Below are positions 15,234 through 23,115 of a stretch of DNA of 38,600 nt, piece after piece (the first letter of the stretch is position 1; the number at the start of each line of letters is the position of its first letter). This stretch comes from Bacteroidota bacterium (lineage in GTDB: Bacteria > Bacteroidota > Bacteroidia > AKYH767-A > 2013-40CM-41-45). A program made the position numbers and the translations under genes. The notes under the pieces were generated by a model, which saw only the letters and a list, made by a program, of their open reading frames with translations, searched no databases and had not been told where the DNA came from. The DNA lies in the NCBI GenBank assembly GCA_003151745.1, contig PLYJ01000102.1:1-38600 (forward strand), given 5' to 3'.

Positions 15234-16780
15234 TTCGACCACAACGTTCCGTCCTTACTATCCTTAATTTCGAAGCCAACTTTTAAAAGCTCATCGCGAA
15301 TCTTATCAGAGGTTGCGAAGTCCTTTTTACTCTTAGCTTCAGTACGCATGTTGAGAATAACCTGCATCAATCCTTCCAGATCATTTGATCCGGAATCTTC
15401 TTCTTTCTTTAGTCCGAGAATTTCAAATGCAAATACATTGAAAATATTCTTTATTGTTTCGAGATCAGCACCTGTGATTGTTTCCGTGCTCGCATAAACC
15501 GAATTCACAATGCGAACCGCTTCGAAAAGATGAGAGATGAGAATGGCAGTATTCATATCATCATTCAGCGCATCGTAGCATTTCTGCTTCAATGCCTGCA
15601 CATCCGATTGAAGTGGGGAGTGGGGAGTCGGGAGGGGGGAGGGTGGAACATCGGAGTTTTTTTTCTCCCTACTTCCTACTCCAAGCTCCCTACTAATCAA
15701 TTTATCTACCAGCTCAACAGCATTCAATAATTTCTGCAATCCTTTTTCTGCCGCTTTCAATCCTTCATTGCTGAAATCGAGCGTGCTGCGGTAATGCGCC
15801 TGCAAAATGAAAAACCTTATTGTCATGGGCGAATAAGCCTGCTCCAGCAATTTATGCTTGCCCGTAAACAATTCTTCCAACGTAATGAAGTTACCCAATG
15901 ACTTGCCCATCTTCTGCCCGTTGATGGTGATCATGTTATTATGCATCCAGTATTTCACAGGGTCTTTATGATTGGCTGCATTGCTTTGCGCGATTTCACA
16001 TTCATGATGAGGGAAAAGTAAATCCATTCCGCCGCCGTGAATGTCAAATGTCTCGCCAAGGTACTTAGCACTCATCGCCGAACATTCGATGTGCCATCCC
16101 GGGAAACCAATGCCCCACGGACTTTCCCACTTCATGATATGTTCTTCTGATACTTTCTTCCAAAGTGCGAAATCGGCACGGTTGTGCTTCTCACTTTGTC
16201 CTTCCAGCTCCCGTCTTTCTTCTCCCGCACCTGATATTAAATCTTCCAGCACGTGGCCTGATAGCTTTCCATAATTGTTTGTCTTATTGTATTTCACGAC
16301 ATCAAAATAGACTGAGCCATTCGATTCATAAGCAAAACCATTCTTCATGATGTCCTCAATCATCTTGATCTGTTCAATTATATGGCCTGATGCGCGCGGC
16401 TCTATGCTTGGGTTTTTAATGTTGAGTGCAGTCAGCTTTTCATGAAAGCTGTCAGTATAATATTGCGCTACTTCCATTGGTTCCAATTGTTCAAGGCGTG
16501 CTTTCTTTGAAATCTTGTCTTCGCCTTCGCCGACAACTTCATCTTCCAAATGGCCCACATCAGTAATGTTTTTTACAAAGCGCACTTTATAACCGAGATG
16601 CTGCAGGTAGCGGTACAACACATCAAACGTAATATACGGCCGTGCATGTCCAAGATGAGGATACCCATACACCGTAGGCCCGCACACGTATATACCCACA
16701 AAGCCCGGAATAATCGGCACAAACTTTTCCTTTTGTCGGGAAAGGGAATTGTGTATATATAGTGGTTGTTCGGAAATCAC
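15227..16780 (-). CDS. cysS: Cysteinyl-tRNA synthetase (with repeat-derived insertion)
   Basis: Class Ia synthetase that charges tRNA(Cys). 517 aa. Zinc ligand C33 (YVCGPTVYG), HIGH motif HLGH at 42-45, [23 protein letters not shown] motif as KMGKS near 290, and the DALR-like C-terminal helical domain ending [16 protein letters not shown]. The protein is about 30-35 residues longer than a typical CysRS because residues about 360-392 ([11 protein letters not shown] and [12 protein letters not shown]) are encoded by a 7-nt-word dyad (15612-15694) that keeps the frame open. The insertion is in the helical region after the KMSKS domain, away from the active site, and its divisibility by three leaves the enzyme plausibly functional. 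It is 79 nt downstream of the threonine dehydrogenase gene. Confidence 0.96.
   Translation of the reverse strand: MISEQPLYIHNSLSRQKEKFVPIIPGFVGIYVCGPTVYGYPHLGHARPYITFDVLYRYLQHLGYKVRFVKNITDVGHLEDEVVGEGEDKISKKARLEQLEPMEVAQYYTDSFHEKLTALNIKNPSIEPRASGHIIEQIKMIEDIMKNGFAYESNGSVYFDVVKYNKTNNYGKLSGHVLEDLISGAGEERRELEGQSEKHNRADFALWKKVSEEHIMKWESPWGIGFPGWHIECSAMSAKYLGETFDIHGGGMDLLFPHHECEIAQSNAANHKDPVKYWMHNNMITINGQKMGKSLGNFITLEELFTGKHKLLEQAYSPMTIRFFILQAHYRSTLDFSNEGLKAAEKGLQKLLNAVELVDKLISRELGVGSREKKNSDVPPSPLPTPHSPLQSDVQALKQKCYDALNDDMNTAILISHLFEAVRIVNSVYASTETITGADLETIKNIFNVFAFEILGLKKEEDSGSNDLEGLMQVILNMRTEAKSKKDFATSDKIRDELLKVGFEIKDSKDGTLWSKK
15612..15694. repeat. Dyad of 7-nt words (GGGAGTC/CTCCCTA) inside cysS
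   Basis: Left arm GAGTGGG, GAGTCGG, GAGGGGG at 7-nt period; right arm CTCCCTA, CTTCCTA, CTCCAAG, CTCCCTA at 7-nt period; apex around CATCGGAG and a T-run. It is wholly inside cysS and translated as a Pro/Ser-rich segment. Confidence 0.85.
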
Positions 16781-16787
16781 AGAATAA

Positions 16788-16857
16788 CTATAAATTATAG
16801 ATTTTAAATTTTAGATGATTCGCAATGTAATTTAAAATTTAAAATTTCTTTGATTAA
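16788..16857. repeat. Intergenic dyad of 7-nt words (TTTAAAT family)
   Basis: Left arm TATAAAT, TATAGAT, TTTAAAT, TTTAGAT; right arm TAATTTA, AAATTTA, AAATTTC, TTTGATT; both at 7-nt period around CGCAATG. It fills the gap between cysS and threonine dehydrogenase. Confidence 0.75.
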
Positions 16858-16859
16858 AA

Positions 16860-17816
16860 TCAATGCGCTACCGGAGATTCAACATGTATATTCTGCAACA
16901 TATCTTTGGTCATCGCCGCAAGATCATACCTATGCGCCCATCCCCAATCTTTTCGTGCATAGCTGTCATCCATGCTTTCCGGCCATGAAGCAGCATATTC
17001 TTGCCGTATGTCAGGCTTATAGGTGATCCTGAAATTGGGAATATGTTTTTTAATTTCATCAGCAAGCTGCTGAGGCGTGAAGCTCATGGCAGCCACATTA
17101 TAGCTGGAACGGATTTTCACTTTCGATGCATCGGCATCCATGATGTCAATGGTCGCTTTGATGGCATCAGGCATATACATCATGGGCAGCATGGTGTCGG
17201 CAGCAAGAAAACATTCATAGCTGCCATGCTTCCTGGCTTCATGGAATATGTGCACGGCATAATCCGTTGTGCCGCCGCCCGGCTCTGACTTATAGCCGAT
17301 GAGGCCGGGATAACGCAGGCTGCGCACATCCACGCCAAACTTCTGGTGATAATACTCACACCAACGTTCTCCTGCCAGTTTGCTGATACCATAAATAGTA
17401 GTGGGATCCATCACCGTGTATTGAGGCGTATTTTGCCGTGGCGTATTAGGCCCAAAAACAGCAATGGAAGAAGGCCAGAAAAGCCTGATCTTATGCTCCC
17501 GGCATATTTCAAGCAAGTTGATAAGCCCGTCCATGTTGAGATGCCATGCCAGCTTGATCTTCTGTTCAGCCGTGGCAGAAAGCAACGCTGCCAACAAGTA
17601 AATCTGTTTCACATCATGCTTTTTAATGGTTTCCAGCACCCTGGCTGTGTATAGCACATCCAAAGCCTCAAACGGGCCTTTGTGGACAGCGCATTCAGGC
17701 GTTTTAATATCGGAAGCAATTACGTTATCGTCACCGAAGCGAGCACGCAATTCCTCTACTAACTCCGACCCTATCTGTCCGGATGAACCAATTACCAATA
17801 TTTTCTCTGTTGCCAT
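16860..17816 (-). CDS. NAD-dependent L-threonine 3-dehydrogenase, SDR/epimerase type
   Basis: 318 aa extended short-chain dehydrogenase. Rossmann motif GSSGQIGSELVEEL near the N-terminus, catalytic Tyr142/Lys146 (YGISK), PSSIAVFGP before it, and the substrate-side segments SLRYPGLIGYKSEPGGGTTDYA and AADTMLPMMYMPDAI. These match the UDP-galactose-epimerase-like threonine dehydrogenases known from Flavobacterium and other Bacteroidota, unrelated to the E. coli zinc Tdh. The product 2-amino-3-ketobutyrate feeds glycine formation. No Kbl ligase gene is in the window. A related epimerase function cannot be excluded. A -7 box (17836-17843) lies 20 nt upstream. Confidence 0.85.
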   Translation of the reverse strand: MATEKILVIGSSGQIGSELVEELRARFGDDNVIASDIKTPECAVHKGPFEALDVLYTARVLETIKKHDVKQIYLLAALLSATAEQKIKLAWHLNMDGLINLLEICREHKIRLFWPSSIAVFGPNTPRQNTPQYTVMDPTTIYGISKLAGERWCEYYHQKFGVDVRSLRYPGLIGYKSEPGGGTTDYAVHIFHEARKHGSYECFLAADTMLPMMYMPDAIKATIDIMDADASKVKIRSSYNVAAMSFTPQQLADEIKKHIPNFRITYKPDIRQEYAASWPESMDDSYARKDWGWAHRYDLAAMTKDMLQNIHVESPVAH

Positions 17817-17835
17817 AAGCTATTTGCAAAGATGG

Positions 17836-17843
17836 CAAAAGTA
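17836..17843 (-). promoter_or_regulatory. -7 promoter box for threonine dehydrogenase
   Basis: The minus strand reads TACTTTTG, matching TAnnTTTG, 20 nt upstream of the start codon. Confidence 0.4.
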
Positions 17844-17974
17844 AGACAAATTGGGGATTGATTGCGAATAGGGCTGGTTGTTTGGACTTGGACTTCGAAG
17901 TAAGCTCAGCCGAACAATTAAATGGATTTATTGATTGACAGGATTAGAGTTGCGTTTCATAAGCACCGTCAGGA

Positions 17975-18001
17975 AGGGATTCCTGAAGGCCAGGAATCCC
18001 T
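17975..18001. repeat. Perfect 11-bp inverted repeat
   Basis: AGGGATTCCTG and CAGGAATCCCT flank the 5-nt loop AAGGC. It lies between divergent genes, upstream of the promoter at 18027-18056, and has no T-run on either side, so a terminator is unlikely; an operator or dispersed palindrome is possible. Confidence 0.7.
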
Positions 18002-18026
18002 GTTAAAGAAGAAATAGAGGATTGAT

Positions 18027-18056
18027 TTTGCAATAATAAATCCTTTTCTACATTTG
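18027..18056 (+). promoter_or_regulatory. Promoter of the small lipoprotein gene
   Basis: TTTG at 18027-18030, an 18-nt spacer and TACATTTG at 18049-18056 make a good Bacteroidota promoter. The GTG start at 18061 is only 5 nt further, implying a leaderless or near-leaderless mRNA. Confidence 0.6.
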
Positions 18057-18060
18057 TAGT

Positions 18061-18381
18061 GTGAAATATGCCATAGCTGTATTTTCTATTATCCTCCTTT
18101 TTATTGGATGTGTTAGTGAACGGGATACCATGACAAGTTGGCAAGGACATACTGCCAATGAACTTATTATGTCGTGGGGAGCACCAACTACTGTTGCGAC
18201 GGATGGGGCAAACGGTAAAATATATATCTATCAATATCTTCAAGAGCTACCGGGATATTACGGGCAGCCAAACCAGGTCTATTATCATTTAAGGGAGTTT
18301 TATGTTAACACAAACAATGTGGTATATTATTGGAGGACTGAAAACACGTCTGTGCCGGCGGTAAATGTTTATGTGCATTAA
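18061..18381 (+). CDS. Small lipoprotein of unknown function
   Basis: 106 aa. Start GTG gives MKYAIAVFSIILLFIGC, a lipoprotein signal with lipid-attached C17 (LLFIGC). The mature part has WQGHTANELIMSWGAPTTV then GANGKIYIYQYLQEL, a pattern seen in small bacterial lipoproteins of unknown role in which a short helix-turn reads 'W.G....eli.sWG.P' followed by beta strands (SmpA/BamE-like topology). That comparison is weak. The C-terminus is Tyr/Asn/Val-rich. The promoter lies immediately before the start codon, and the next ATG in frame is past the signal peptide, so the GTG start is favoured. Confidence 0.75.
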   Translation: MKYAIAVFSIILLFIGCVSERDTMTSWQGHTANELIMSWGAPTTVATDGANGKIYIYQYLQELPGYYGQPNQVYYHLREFYVNTNNVVYYWRTENTSVPAVNVYVH

Positions 18382-18421
18382 TTTAAGCAACTCCGTTTAT
18401 CTATGACATCACCTTTTTTTA

Positions 18422-18429
18422 TATCTTTG
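18422..18429 (+). promoter_or_regulatory. -7 promoter box for the 113-aa protein gene
   Basis: TATCTTTG matches TAnnTTTG 20 nt before the ATG at 18450. No clear -33 TTTG. Confidence 0.4.
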
Positions 18430-18449
18430 ACAACATATAAATATAAAAA

Positions 18450-18791
18450 ATGGCCAGTTTTATTATAAATAATGCCGAATTTCAATTAGAAGATAAAGCA
18501 AATGAATTTGATTTGCCAAATGATAAAACACAAATAATACTTCACTTAGAAAAGGTTAGTGAGAATGAATTTAAGATTGTGAATATTCCAAAGCGATATT
18601 TTACAGAAGCTTATATAATAGTTGATCATATTCAAAAAAATCATGGTGATGCAGAATATGATTATGTTGCTTATGGTGTTTTCGAAAGTTGGAAAGCTAG
18701 AGATGAGTTTATAGAATGGCTTAATTTTAATAATTATTACTGTAAAATAATTAGGGTTAAAACTTCTACTTTCGCTACGCAGGTCTTGTAA
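18450..18791 (+). CDS. Small cytoplasmic protein of unknown function
   Basis: 113 aa, not recognised. No signal peptide or membrane segment. It begins with an A-rich leader (AAAAAATGG), typical for this genome. The sequence has an acidic N-terminal half (NAEFQLEDKANEFDLPNDK) and a C-terminal WKARDEFIEWLNFNNYYCKII segment that looks helical then stranded. AT-rich codons set it apart from the GC-richer housekeeping genes nearby, and it sits beside repeat copy A, so it may be accessory DNA. Confidence 0.6.
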   Translation: MASFIINNAEFQLEDKANEFDLPNDKTQIILHLEKVSENEFKIVNIPKRYFTEAYIIVDHIQKNHGDAEYDYVAYGVFESWKARDEFIEWLNFNNYYCKIIRVKTSTFATQVL

Positions 18792-18898
18792 TCGCTTATT
18801 TTTGCGCAGTAGGTTTCAAATTTGCTTGTTTTGCTTAGAATTACAGCACCTAAATATTATCATTTAATAAAAGGTGTCACAGCAAATTATCAAAGTGT

Positions 18899-19318
18899 TT
18901 TCCTAATTCCCTAGACAAGCCCAATTCATAACGCTGTTTACTTAATTCCCTAAAAACATTAATCTCTCCTCAACTCATCCAACCCACTTTTAGCGTTTTT
19001 AAAGCAAAATCACCAAAACAAGGCAAATAGTGATACCAACAAAACAAATTTTCGTACGAATATTTCCATTATTGATACCAACAAAACATTTATTGATACG
19101 ACTATTTCCATTGTTCGTATGAATAAAAGTTTTATTCGTACCACTTTTTCTTTTGTTGGTATGACTTTTAATAAAAGTCGTATGAAAATTGTTGTTTTTC
19201 GTATGAACAAAAGTTTTGTTCGTATGACTTACACTTTTGTTCGTATGGAAATTTTCATTAATCATAACAATAATTATTTTGTTCTAATGACATTTTTCAT
19301 TTTTCTACAGACTTTTTT
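18899..19318 (-). repeat. ~420-bp inverted repeat element, copy A, with 21-bp-period array
   Basis: About 90% identical to 37844-38262 in the opposite orientation. Left part has two copies of an AATTCCCTA motif (18904-18912, 18945-18953) and the conserved AAAGCAAAATCACC. The core (19034-19264) has TA steps at 19034, 19055, 19076, 19097, 19118, 19139, 19160, 19181, 19202, 19223 and 19244, exactly 21 bp apart. Several units are GTAT plus a 17-bp palindrome: GAATAAAAGTTTTATTC, GACTTTTAATAAAAGTC, GAACAAAAGTTTTGTTC. Because 21 is divisible by three, both strands stay open (an 88-aa frame at 19265-18999 reading NKTFxHT heptapeptides, another on plus); I do not regard these as genes. Confidence 0.9.
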
Positions 19319-19448
19319 AAGGCTTGTTAAGAAGAAATCTGCGTTCGCATGCAATTTTTAAAGTGATCTGTTCAACAAACAGGTAAATGGAATTGCCTGG
19401 TTTGAAAAATGATGTTGGAATTATAGCATGCAGATGACGCCGATGCGG

Positions 19449-19504
19449 CTGATTTACACGAATCAAATCAGTTCAAATCAGTTTAATCTGTGTGATCTGT
19501 GTTT
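19449..19504. repeat. Intergenic dyad of 8-nt words (GATTTACA/TTAATCTG)
   Basis: Left GATTTACA, CGAATCAA, ATCAGTTC and right TTAATCTG, TGTGATCT, GTGTTTCT at 8-nt period, downstream of trhO. The rest of 19319-19541 shows nothing recognisable. Confidence 0.55.
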
Positions 19505-19541
19505 CTTTCTGAAACGACAGCCCTTTTTAAAAATGCTTTTC

Positions 19542-20606
19542 TTATTGCCCTTTGTTCATGGCAGCCTTGTTCCTGTTGACCTCTTTTAAATTGGGCCGCA
19601 GACGGCTTTTATAGACGGCATGAGCATCTTCTTTCTTTTTGCCTTTTCTCAGCTTTCGTTGTTCATCAATCGGCATCAATGAAATTTCTTTGCAGCGGTC
19701 GGTGCAGCAGCCGTTCATTTTTTCGGCGCAGGCTTCGCATTGTATGAAAAGCAAATGGCAATCATCGTTGGCGCAGTTTACATGGCGGTCAGAAGGCGTG
19801 TTGCACTGATGGCAGACACTGATCACTTCGTCGCTGATGCGCTCACCCATGCGTTCGTCAAAGACAAAATTCTTCCCGATAAATTTAGATTCCAGCCCTT
19901 CTGCCTTCACCTGTCGTGCATAATGAATGATGCCGCCGTTCAATTGGTTCACATCTTCAAAGCCTTCATGCCGGAGGTAAGCGCTTGCTTTTTCGCAGCG
20001 TATGCCGCCCGTGCAATAGAGTAAAATCTTTTTGTCTTTCTTATCCTTTAATAAATCAAACACCATGGGAAGCTCCTGCTTAAACGTATCAGCATCAGGA
20101 AGAACAGCTCCTTTGAAATGGCCTATTTCACTTTCATAATGATTGCGCATATCAACGACAATGGTGTCAGGATTTTCCATTGCCTCGTTGAATTCCTTTG
20201 CTGACAGGTGATTGCCAACGTTGGTCACGTCAAAGGCATCATCACGCAGCCCATCGGCAACTATTTTATTTCTTATGCGAACGATGAGCTTATAAAATGA
20301 TTTGCCGTCATCTTCAACAGCAATCTTTAAATCCATATTGCGGAAGTGCTCGTTGTCATTCAGAAATTTCTTAAAAGAATCAAAGTTCTGTTCAAGCACG
20401 CTCAACTGCGCATTGATGCCTTCATGAGCAACATATATACGCCCAAGCACGCCAAGCAAATTGAATTCGTTATACAGATAGTCGCGGAAATTCTCTGTGT
20501 CATCAATCCTTACATAACGATAAAAAGAAAGCGTGACTCTGCTGAAAGACTCTTCAGCGAGCTTTTTCTTCAACGTCTGCTTATCGTATTTGTTGTATAA
20601 GGTCAT
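19542..20606 (-). CDS. trhO: tRNA uridine(34) hydroxylase TrhO (rhodanese-like)
   Basis: O2-dependent enzyme making 5-hydroxyuridine at tRNA position 34, formerly UPF0176/YceA. 354 aa. N-terminal ferredoxin-like domain ([29 protein letters not shown]), then a rhodanese domain with [19 protein letters not shown] and active-site [14 protein letters not shown] (Cys198 and Cys204), then a cysteine-rich C-terminal tail ([31 protein letters not shown]) that looks metal-binding, as in the long bacterial forms. The ATG at 20606 is chosen over TTG 20624 because the latter lies inside the -7 box at 20622-20629. Confidence 0.93.
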   Translation of the reverse strand: MTLYNKYDKQTLKKKLAEESFSRVTLSFYRYVRIDDTENFRDYLYNEFNLLGVLGRIYVAHEGINAQLSVLEQNFDSFKKFLNDNEHFRNMDLKIAVEDDGKSFYKLIVRIRNKIVADGLRDDAFDVTNVGNHLSAKEFNEAMENPDTIVVDMRNHYESEIGHFKGAVLPDADTFKQELPMVFDLLKDKKDKKILLYCTGGIRCEKASAYLRHEGFEDVNQLNGGIIHYARQVKAEGLESKFIGKNFVFDERMGERISDEVISVCHQCNTPSDRHVNCANDDCHLLFIQCEACAEKMNGCCTDRCKEISLMPIDEQRKLRKGKKKEDAHAVYKSRLRPNLKEVNRNKAAMNKGQ

Positions 20607-20621
20607 AATTGGCGTGGGCTG

Positions 20622-20629
20622 CAAAGATA
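20622..20629 (-). promoter_or_regulatory. -7 promoter box for trhO
   Basis: The minus strand reads TATCTTTG (TAnnTTTG), leaving a leader of about 12-15 nt to ATG 20606 and ruling against the upstream TTG as start. Confidence 0.55.
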
Positions 20630-20635
20630 AACTAT

Positions 20636-20715
20636 CTGCGAAATACGAGTGTTTTTCGAATGTACGAATCGAGCTTTCGTAATTCGTTTATTCGTACTAA
20701 TTAGTATTCGTAGAT
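20636..20715. repeat. Intergenic dyad of 8-nt words (TACGAA/TTCGTA)
   Basis: Left TGCGAAAT, ACGAGTGT, TTTTCGAA, TGTACGAA; right TTTCGTAA, TTCGTTTA, TTCGTACT, AATTAGTA, TTCGTAGA; 8-nt period around TCGAGC. It is between trhO and the barrel gene. Same family as 6585-6667. Confidence 0.75.
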
Positions 20716-20719
20716 GGGG

Positions 20720-22240
20720 TTAATCAACCCTCGGCTTCAGGAACCAGACATCACCCAGGCTAAGCCCAAGCGTGAAACGAAAATAGTTTACCTCTAGCAA
20801 CTGGTTAACAAGTGTTCCCATTTTACCAACTTCAAAAGCAAAATGAATGACGGTGAGCGTTTTTCTCATGGGCAATCCAAAGCCAATGCTTACACCATAA
20901 TCATTCAACCCTGAATTTTTCAGGTTGAGATACGTTTGGTCGTAATGGAAGCCAAGCCGGTATTGAATTACTTTCAGGTAAGAGCTGATGGACCGTTCAT
21001 CGGGAGTATATTGTGCGCCAATAGTGTACCGCATGCTGTTGACCAGCGAGTCCGACACGCCAAATGAGCGATAGTCGCTCCAATTCTGGGTAGAAACATC
21101 TGCGCCAAACAGCCATTTCGCTCCTTTTCTCATAGTGAAACCATAACCTACTGAGAGGGGAAGCCTGATGACTCCATTTTCTGCTGCAATGTTCTGAGCA
21201 GTGTCTTTGACCACGACGAACCCATCGGAACTATATATAAAAAGTTCTGTGAGCGATGTTTTAGACACTTTGATATCTGAAGCTAAAAAAAGAGTGGCTC
21301 CGAGATTCAACGACCAGTCGCGCCTTGCTCTTCTGACCAGGACGTGACTCTTAAGTTCATTCTGTGCATCAATTTGTCTTTTCAATGAGGCGATTGAATC
21401 TTTCACGGTGGCAATAACTGCGGTGCCTGCAAGCCCTTTCTCACAACGTGCAAGAGAGTCTTTGAGCGCATTTATTTCCTGATTGATAGCAACTACGCGC
21501 CTGCGAATCATGAGAATGGAATCGCTGTGAGATAATTTTAAGCTATCGAGTGTGTACTGCAGTCCGAAATTAAAATGGAAGTCCCCCACTGTGGTTTCAT
21601 CCGTGGTGCGGGTATTGAAATAATACACGTTATCAGGCAGGGCGACGGTTCTCACTTCGTTAATGGTTCCAAATAAGTAAGAAGCGTTTACACCAACCCG
21701 AAAGTTTTTGAACAGCGAATATCCTGTTCCCACATAAAACTGGTTGATGCCTCCTTTGCCCTGATAAGTGTAATTCACATTACCGAGATCGGAGTTGGAC
21801 TCAGCGTCAGTAATGTTATACCCGATGCTGCTATATGGCAAAAGACCAAATGAAAGCCCCCACTTAGTTGCTTTAATGGGAAAACCAAAGGCAAAATAAC
21901 CAAACGATGTGCTGCCTGATGTTGAGTTCACACCGGTTGCATCAAGCGAGGTGATATTTCCCTGCAGCGCTCCTTCAAAAGTAGTGAGAACAAGAGATGA
22001 ATAAGAAGCAGGGTTTAAGAAATTGACATTGAAAGGAGAAGTCATGCCTATTCCCAGTCCTCCCATGCCGAGGTTGCGCGCAAACCCCTCGCTTTGGAGA
22101 TCACCTACACCATATCTTGAATAAGGGGAGTTGATGTTTGCCTGACCGAAGGTGCTTGAGGTAATTAATGTAATTGAGATAATTAGTATTGCTTCCTTAA
22201 TCACCTTAATTACCCTAATTACCTTTTTTATACCTAACAT
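20720..22240 (-). CDS. Outer-membrane beta-barrel protein with an internal coiled coil
   Basis: 506 aa. The mature protein begins SPYSRYGVGDLQSEGFARNLGMGGLGIGM, the N-terminus of a Bacteroidota outer-membrane barrel family distantly like FadL/PorV; exact function unknown. Amphipathic strands continue to the end (VIHFAFEVGKMG, FRFTLGLSLGDVWF). Residues about 233-306 depart from this: HSDSILMIRRRVVAINQEINALKD through SIASLKRQIDAQNELKS is strongly helical and heptad-like, so a coiled coil projects from one loop. The signal peptide is unusual: its first half (KKVIRVIKVIKEAILIISITLI) is encoded by a repeat dyad. The start codon lies inside the coaX end (26-nt overlap), suggesting translational coupling. 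Confidence 0.8.
   Translation of the reverse strand: MLGIKKVIRVIKVIKEAILIISITLITSSTFGQANINSPYSRYGVGDLQSEGFARNLGMGGLGIGMTSPFNVNFLNPASYSSLVLTTFEGALQGNITSLDATGVNSTSGSTSFGYFAFGFPIKATKWGLSFGLLPYSSIGYNITDAESNSDLGNVNYTYQGKGGINQFYVGTGYSLFKNFRVGVNASYLFGTINEVRTVALPDNVYYFNTRTTDETTVGDFHFNFGLQYTLDSLKLSHSDSILMIRRRVVAINQEINALKDSLARCEKGLAGTAVIATVKDSIASLKRQIDAQNELKSHVLVRRARRDWSLNLGATLFLASDIKVSKTSLTELFIYSSDGFVVVKDTAQNIAAENGVIRLPLSVGYGFTMRKGAKWLFGADVSTQNWSDYRSFGVSDSLVNSMRYTIGAQYTPDERSISSYLKVIQYRLGFHYDQTYLNLKNSGLNDYGVSIGFGLPMRKTLTVIHFAFEVGKMGTLVNQLLEVNYFRFTLGLSLGDVWFLKPRVD
22157..22230. repeat. Dyad of 9-nt words (TAATTACCT family) spanning coaX end and a signal peptide
   Basis: Plus-strand left arm TGAGGTAAT, TAATGTAAT, TGAGATAAT and right arm CCTTAATCA, CCTTAATTA, CCCTAATTA at 9-nt period, apex around TATTGCTT. 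It encodes the I/V/K-rich signal region of the barrel protein and reaches the coaX stop. Confidence 0.8.
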
Positions 22241-22958
22241 TATGCTTTAAAATTTCGTGAAGCCCTTCCAGGGTTAAATAAGGGGCGGCAAAGATGCTAC
22301 TTTTTAATTGCCTTCCCAAAAAATCAGCGTCACCGCCTGTTAAAATCACCTTAAGATCATAGTGCTTTGTTCTATATTGTTCTATGAGGCCCTTGATTTC
22401 ATTGGTCATACCCAACACCACTCCTGTGAGGATTGAATTTTTTGTGGAATCACCTGTTATTACCTTTACCTGTTCCGGCTTGATTAACGGCAAACGCTCA
22501 GTAAAATTGTGCAACGCTTTAAACCGCATCATCAGCCCGGGTGAAATGCTGCCTCCGAGGTATTCGGATTTTTGATTAATGAAATCGTACTTGATGCAGG
22601 TGCCGGCATCAATGACTAAAACATTCTTTTGAGGAAATTTTTTCTGTGCTCCTGCAACTGATGCAATGCGGTCAAGGCCTAATGTTGACGGGGTTGTATA
22701 GCAGTTGATAAAAGGAAGAGGAGTTTTATGAGATAATGTAAGGAGTGTTGTTTTTGACGAAAGAAGTTTAATAAGCTGCTTATCCGCTCCGGCAACGGAT
22801 GAAATGATGGAATGACTGATGTGCGGATTGCGTTTAGCGAGCTTTTGTAGCTCACGGAAGGCTTGTGCGGGCAGATAGCTTGCATGTTGCACAAACTTAT
22901 CGCCCTTGAAAACCGCAGCTTTCAATGCAGTATTTCCTATGTCAATAACGAGATTCAT
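22215..22958 (-). CDS. coaX: Type III pantothenate kinase
   Basis: First step of coenzyme A synthesis from pantothenate. 247 aa, ASKHA fold: phosphate motif VIDIGNTALK (D6-T10), PSTLGLDRIASVAGA (GLDR 94-97), second phosphate motif VLVIDAGTCIKYD (DAGT 117-120), LGGSISPGLMMRFKAL, and adenosine-motif LTGGDADFL near the end. The type III enzyme needs a monovalent cation and is not feedback-inhibited by CoA. The last codons (NVRYKKGN) fall in the start of the downstream barrel gene and its 9-nt dyad, so the natural C-terminus may have been altered. Confidence 0.95.
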   Translation of the reverse strand: MNLVIDIGNTALKAAVFKGDKFVQHASYLPAQAFRELQKLAKRNPHISHSIISSVAGADKQLIKLLSSKTTLLTLSHKTPLPFINCYTTPSTLGLDRIASVAGAQKKFPQKNVLVIDAGTCIKYDFINQKSEYLGGSISPGLMMRFKALHNFTERLPLIKPEQVKVITGDSTKNSILTGVVLGMTNEIKGLIEQYRTKHYDLKVILTGGDADFLGRQLKSSIFAAPYLTLEGLHEILKHNVRYKKGN

Positions 22959-23010
22959 ATATGGTATGCGAAAGTATAGAACAAAATGTTCTGTTAGGAA
23001 TATTTTTTTC

Positions 23011-23018
23011 TACTTTAG
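23011..23018 (+). promoter_or_regulatory. Likely -7 box for tRNA-Phe
   Basis: TACTTTAG, one mismatch to TAnnTTTG, 18 nt before the tRNA. Confidence 0.35.
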
Positions 23019-23035
23019 CGCCCTCAAAAAAATAA

Positions 23036-23108
23036 GGTGATGTAGCTCAGTTGGTAGAGCAAAGGACTGAAAATCCTTGTGTCAGTGGTTCGATTCCACT
23101 CATCACCA
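23036..23108 (+). tRNA. tRNA-Phe (GAA)
   Basis: 73 nt cloverleaf. Acceptor GGTGATG/CATCACC with discriminator A at 23108; D-loop region AGCTCAGTTGGTAGAGC; anticodon arm GGACTGAAAATCC with anticodon GAA at 23069-23071; T arm GTGGTTCGATTCCAC. CCA is not encoded. No terminator is seen; a dyad repeat follows directly. Confidence 0.97.
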
Positions 23109-23115
23109 CTTTAAA

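Noticed and set aside
18999-19265. 88-aa frame of NKTFxHT heptapeptide repeats in copy A (and 37897-38163 in copy B)
   Set aside because: Open frames exist on both strands because the repeat period is a multiple of three; differences between copies are largely amino-acid-changing; no typical start context or known family.
20606-20624. TTG 20624 as the trhO start
   Set aside because: It lies inside the predicted -7 promoter box; ATG 20606 begins the conserved N-terminus.
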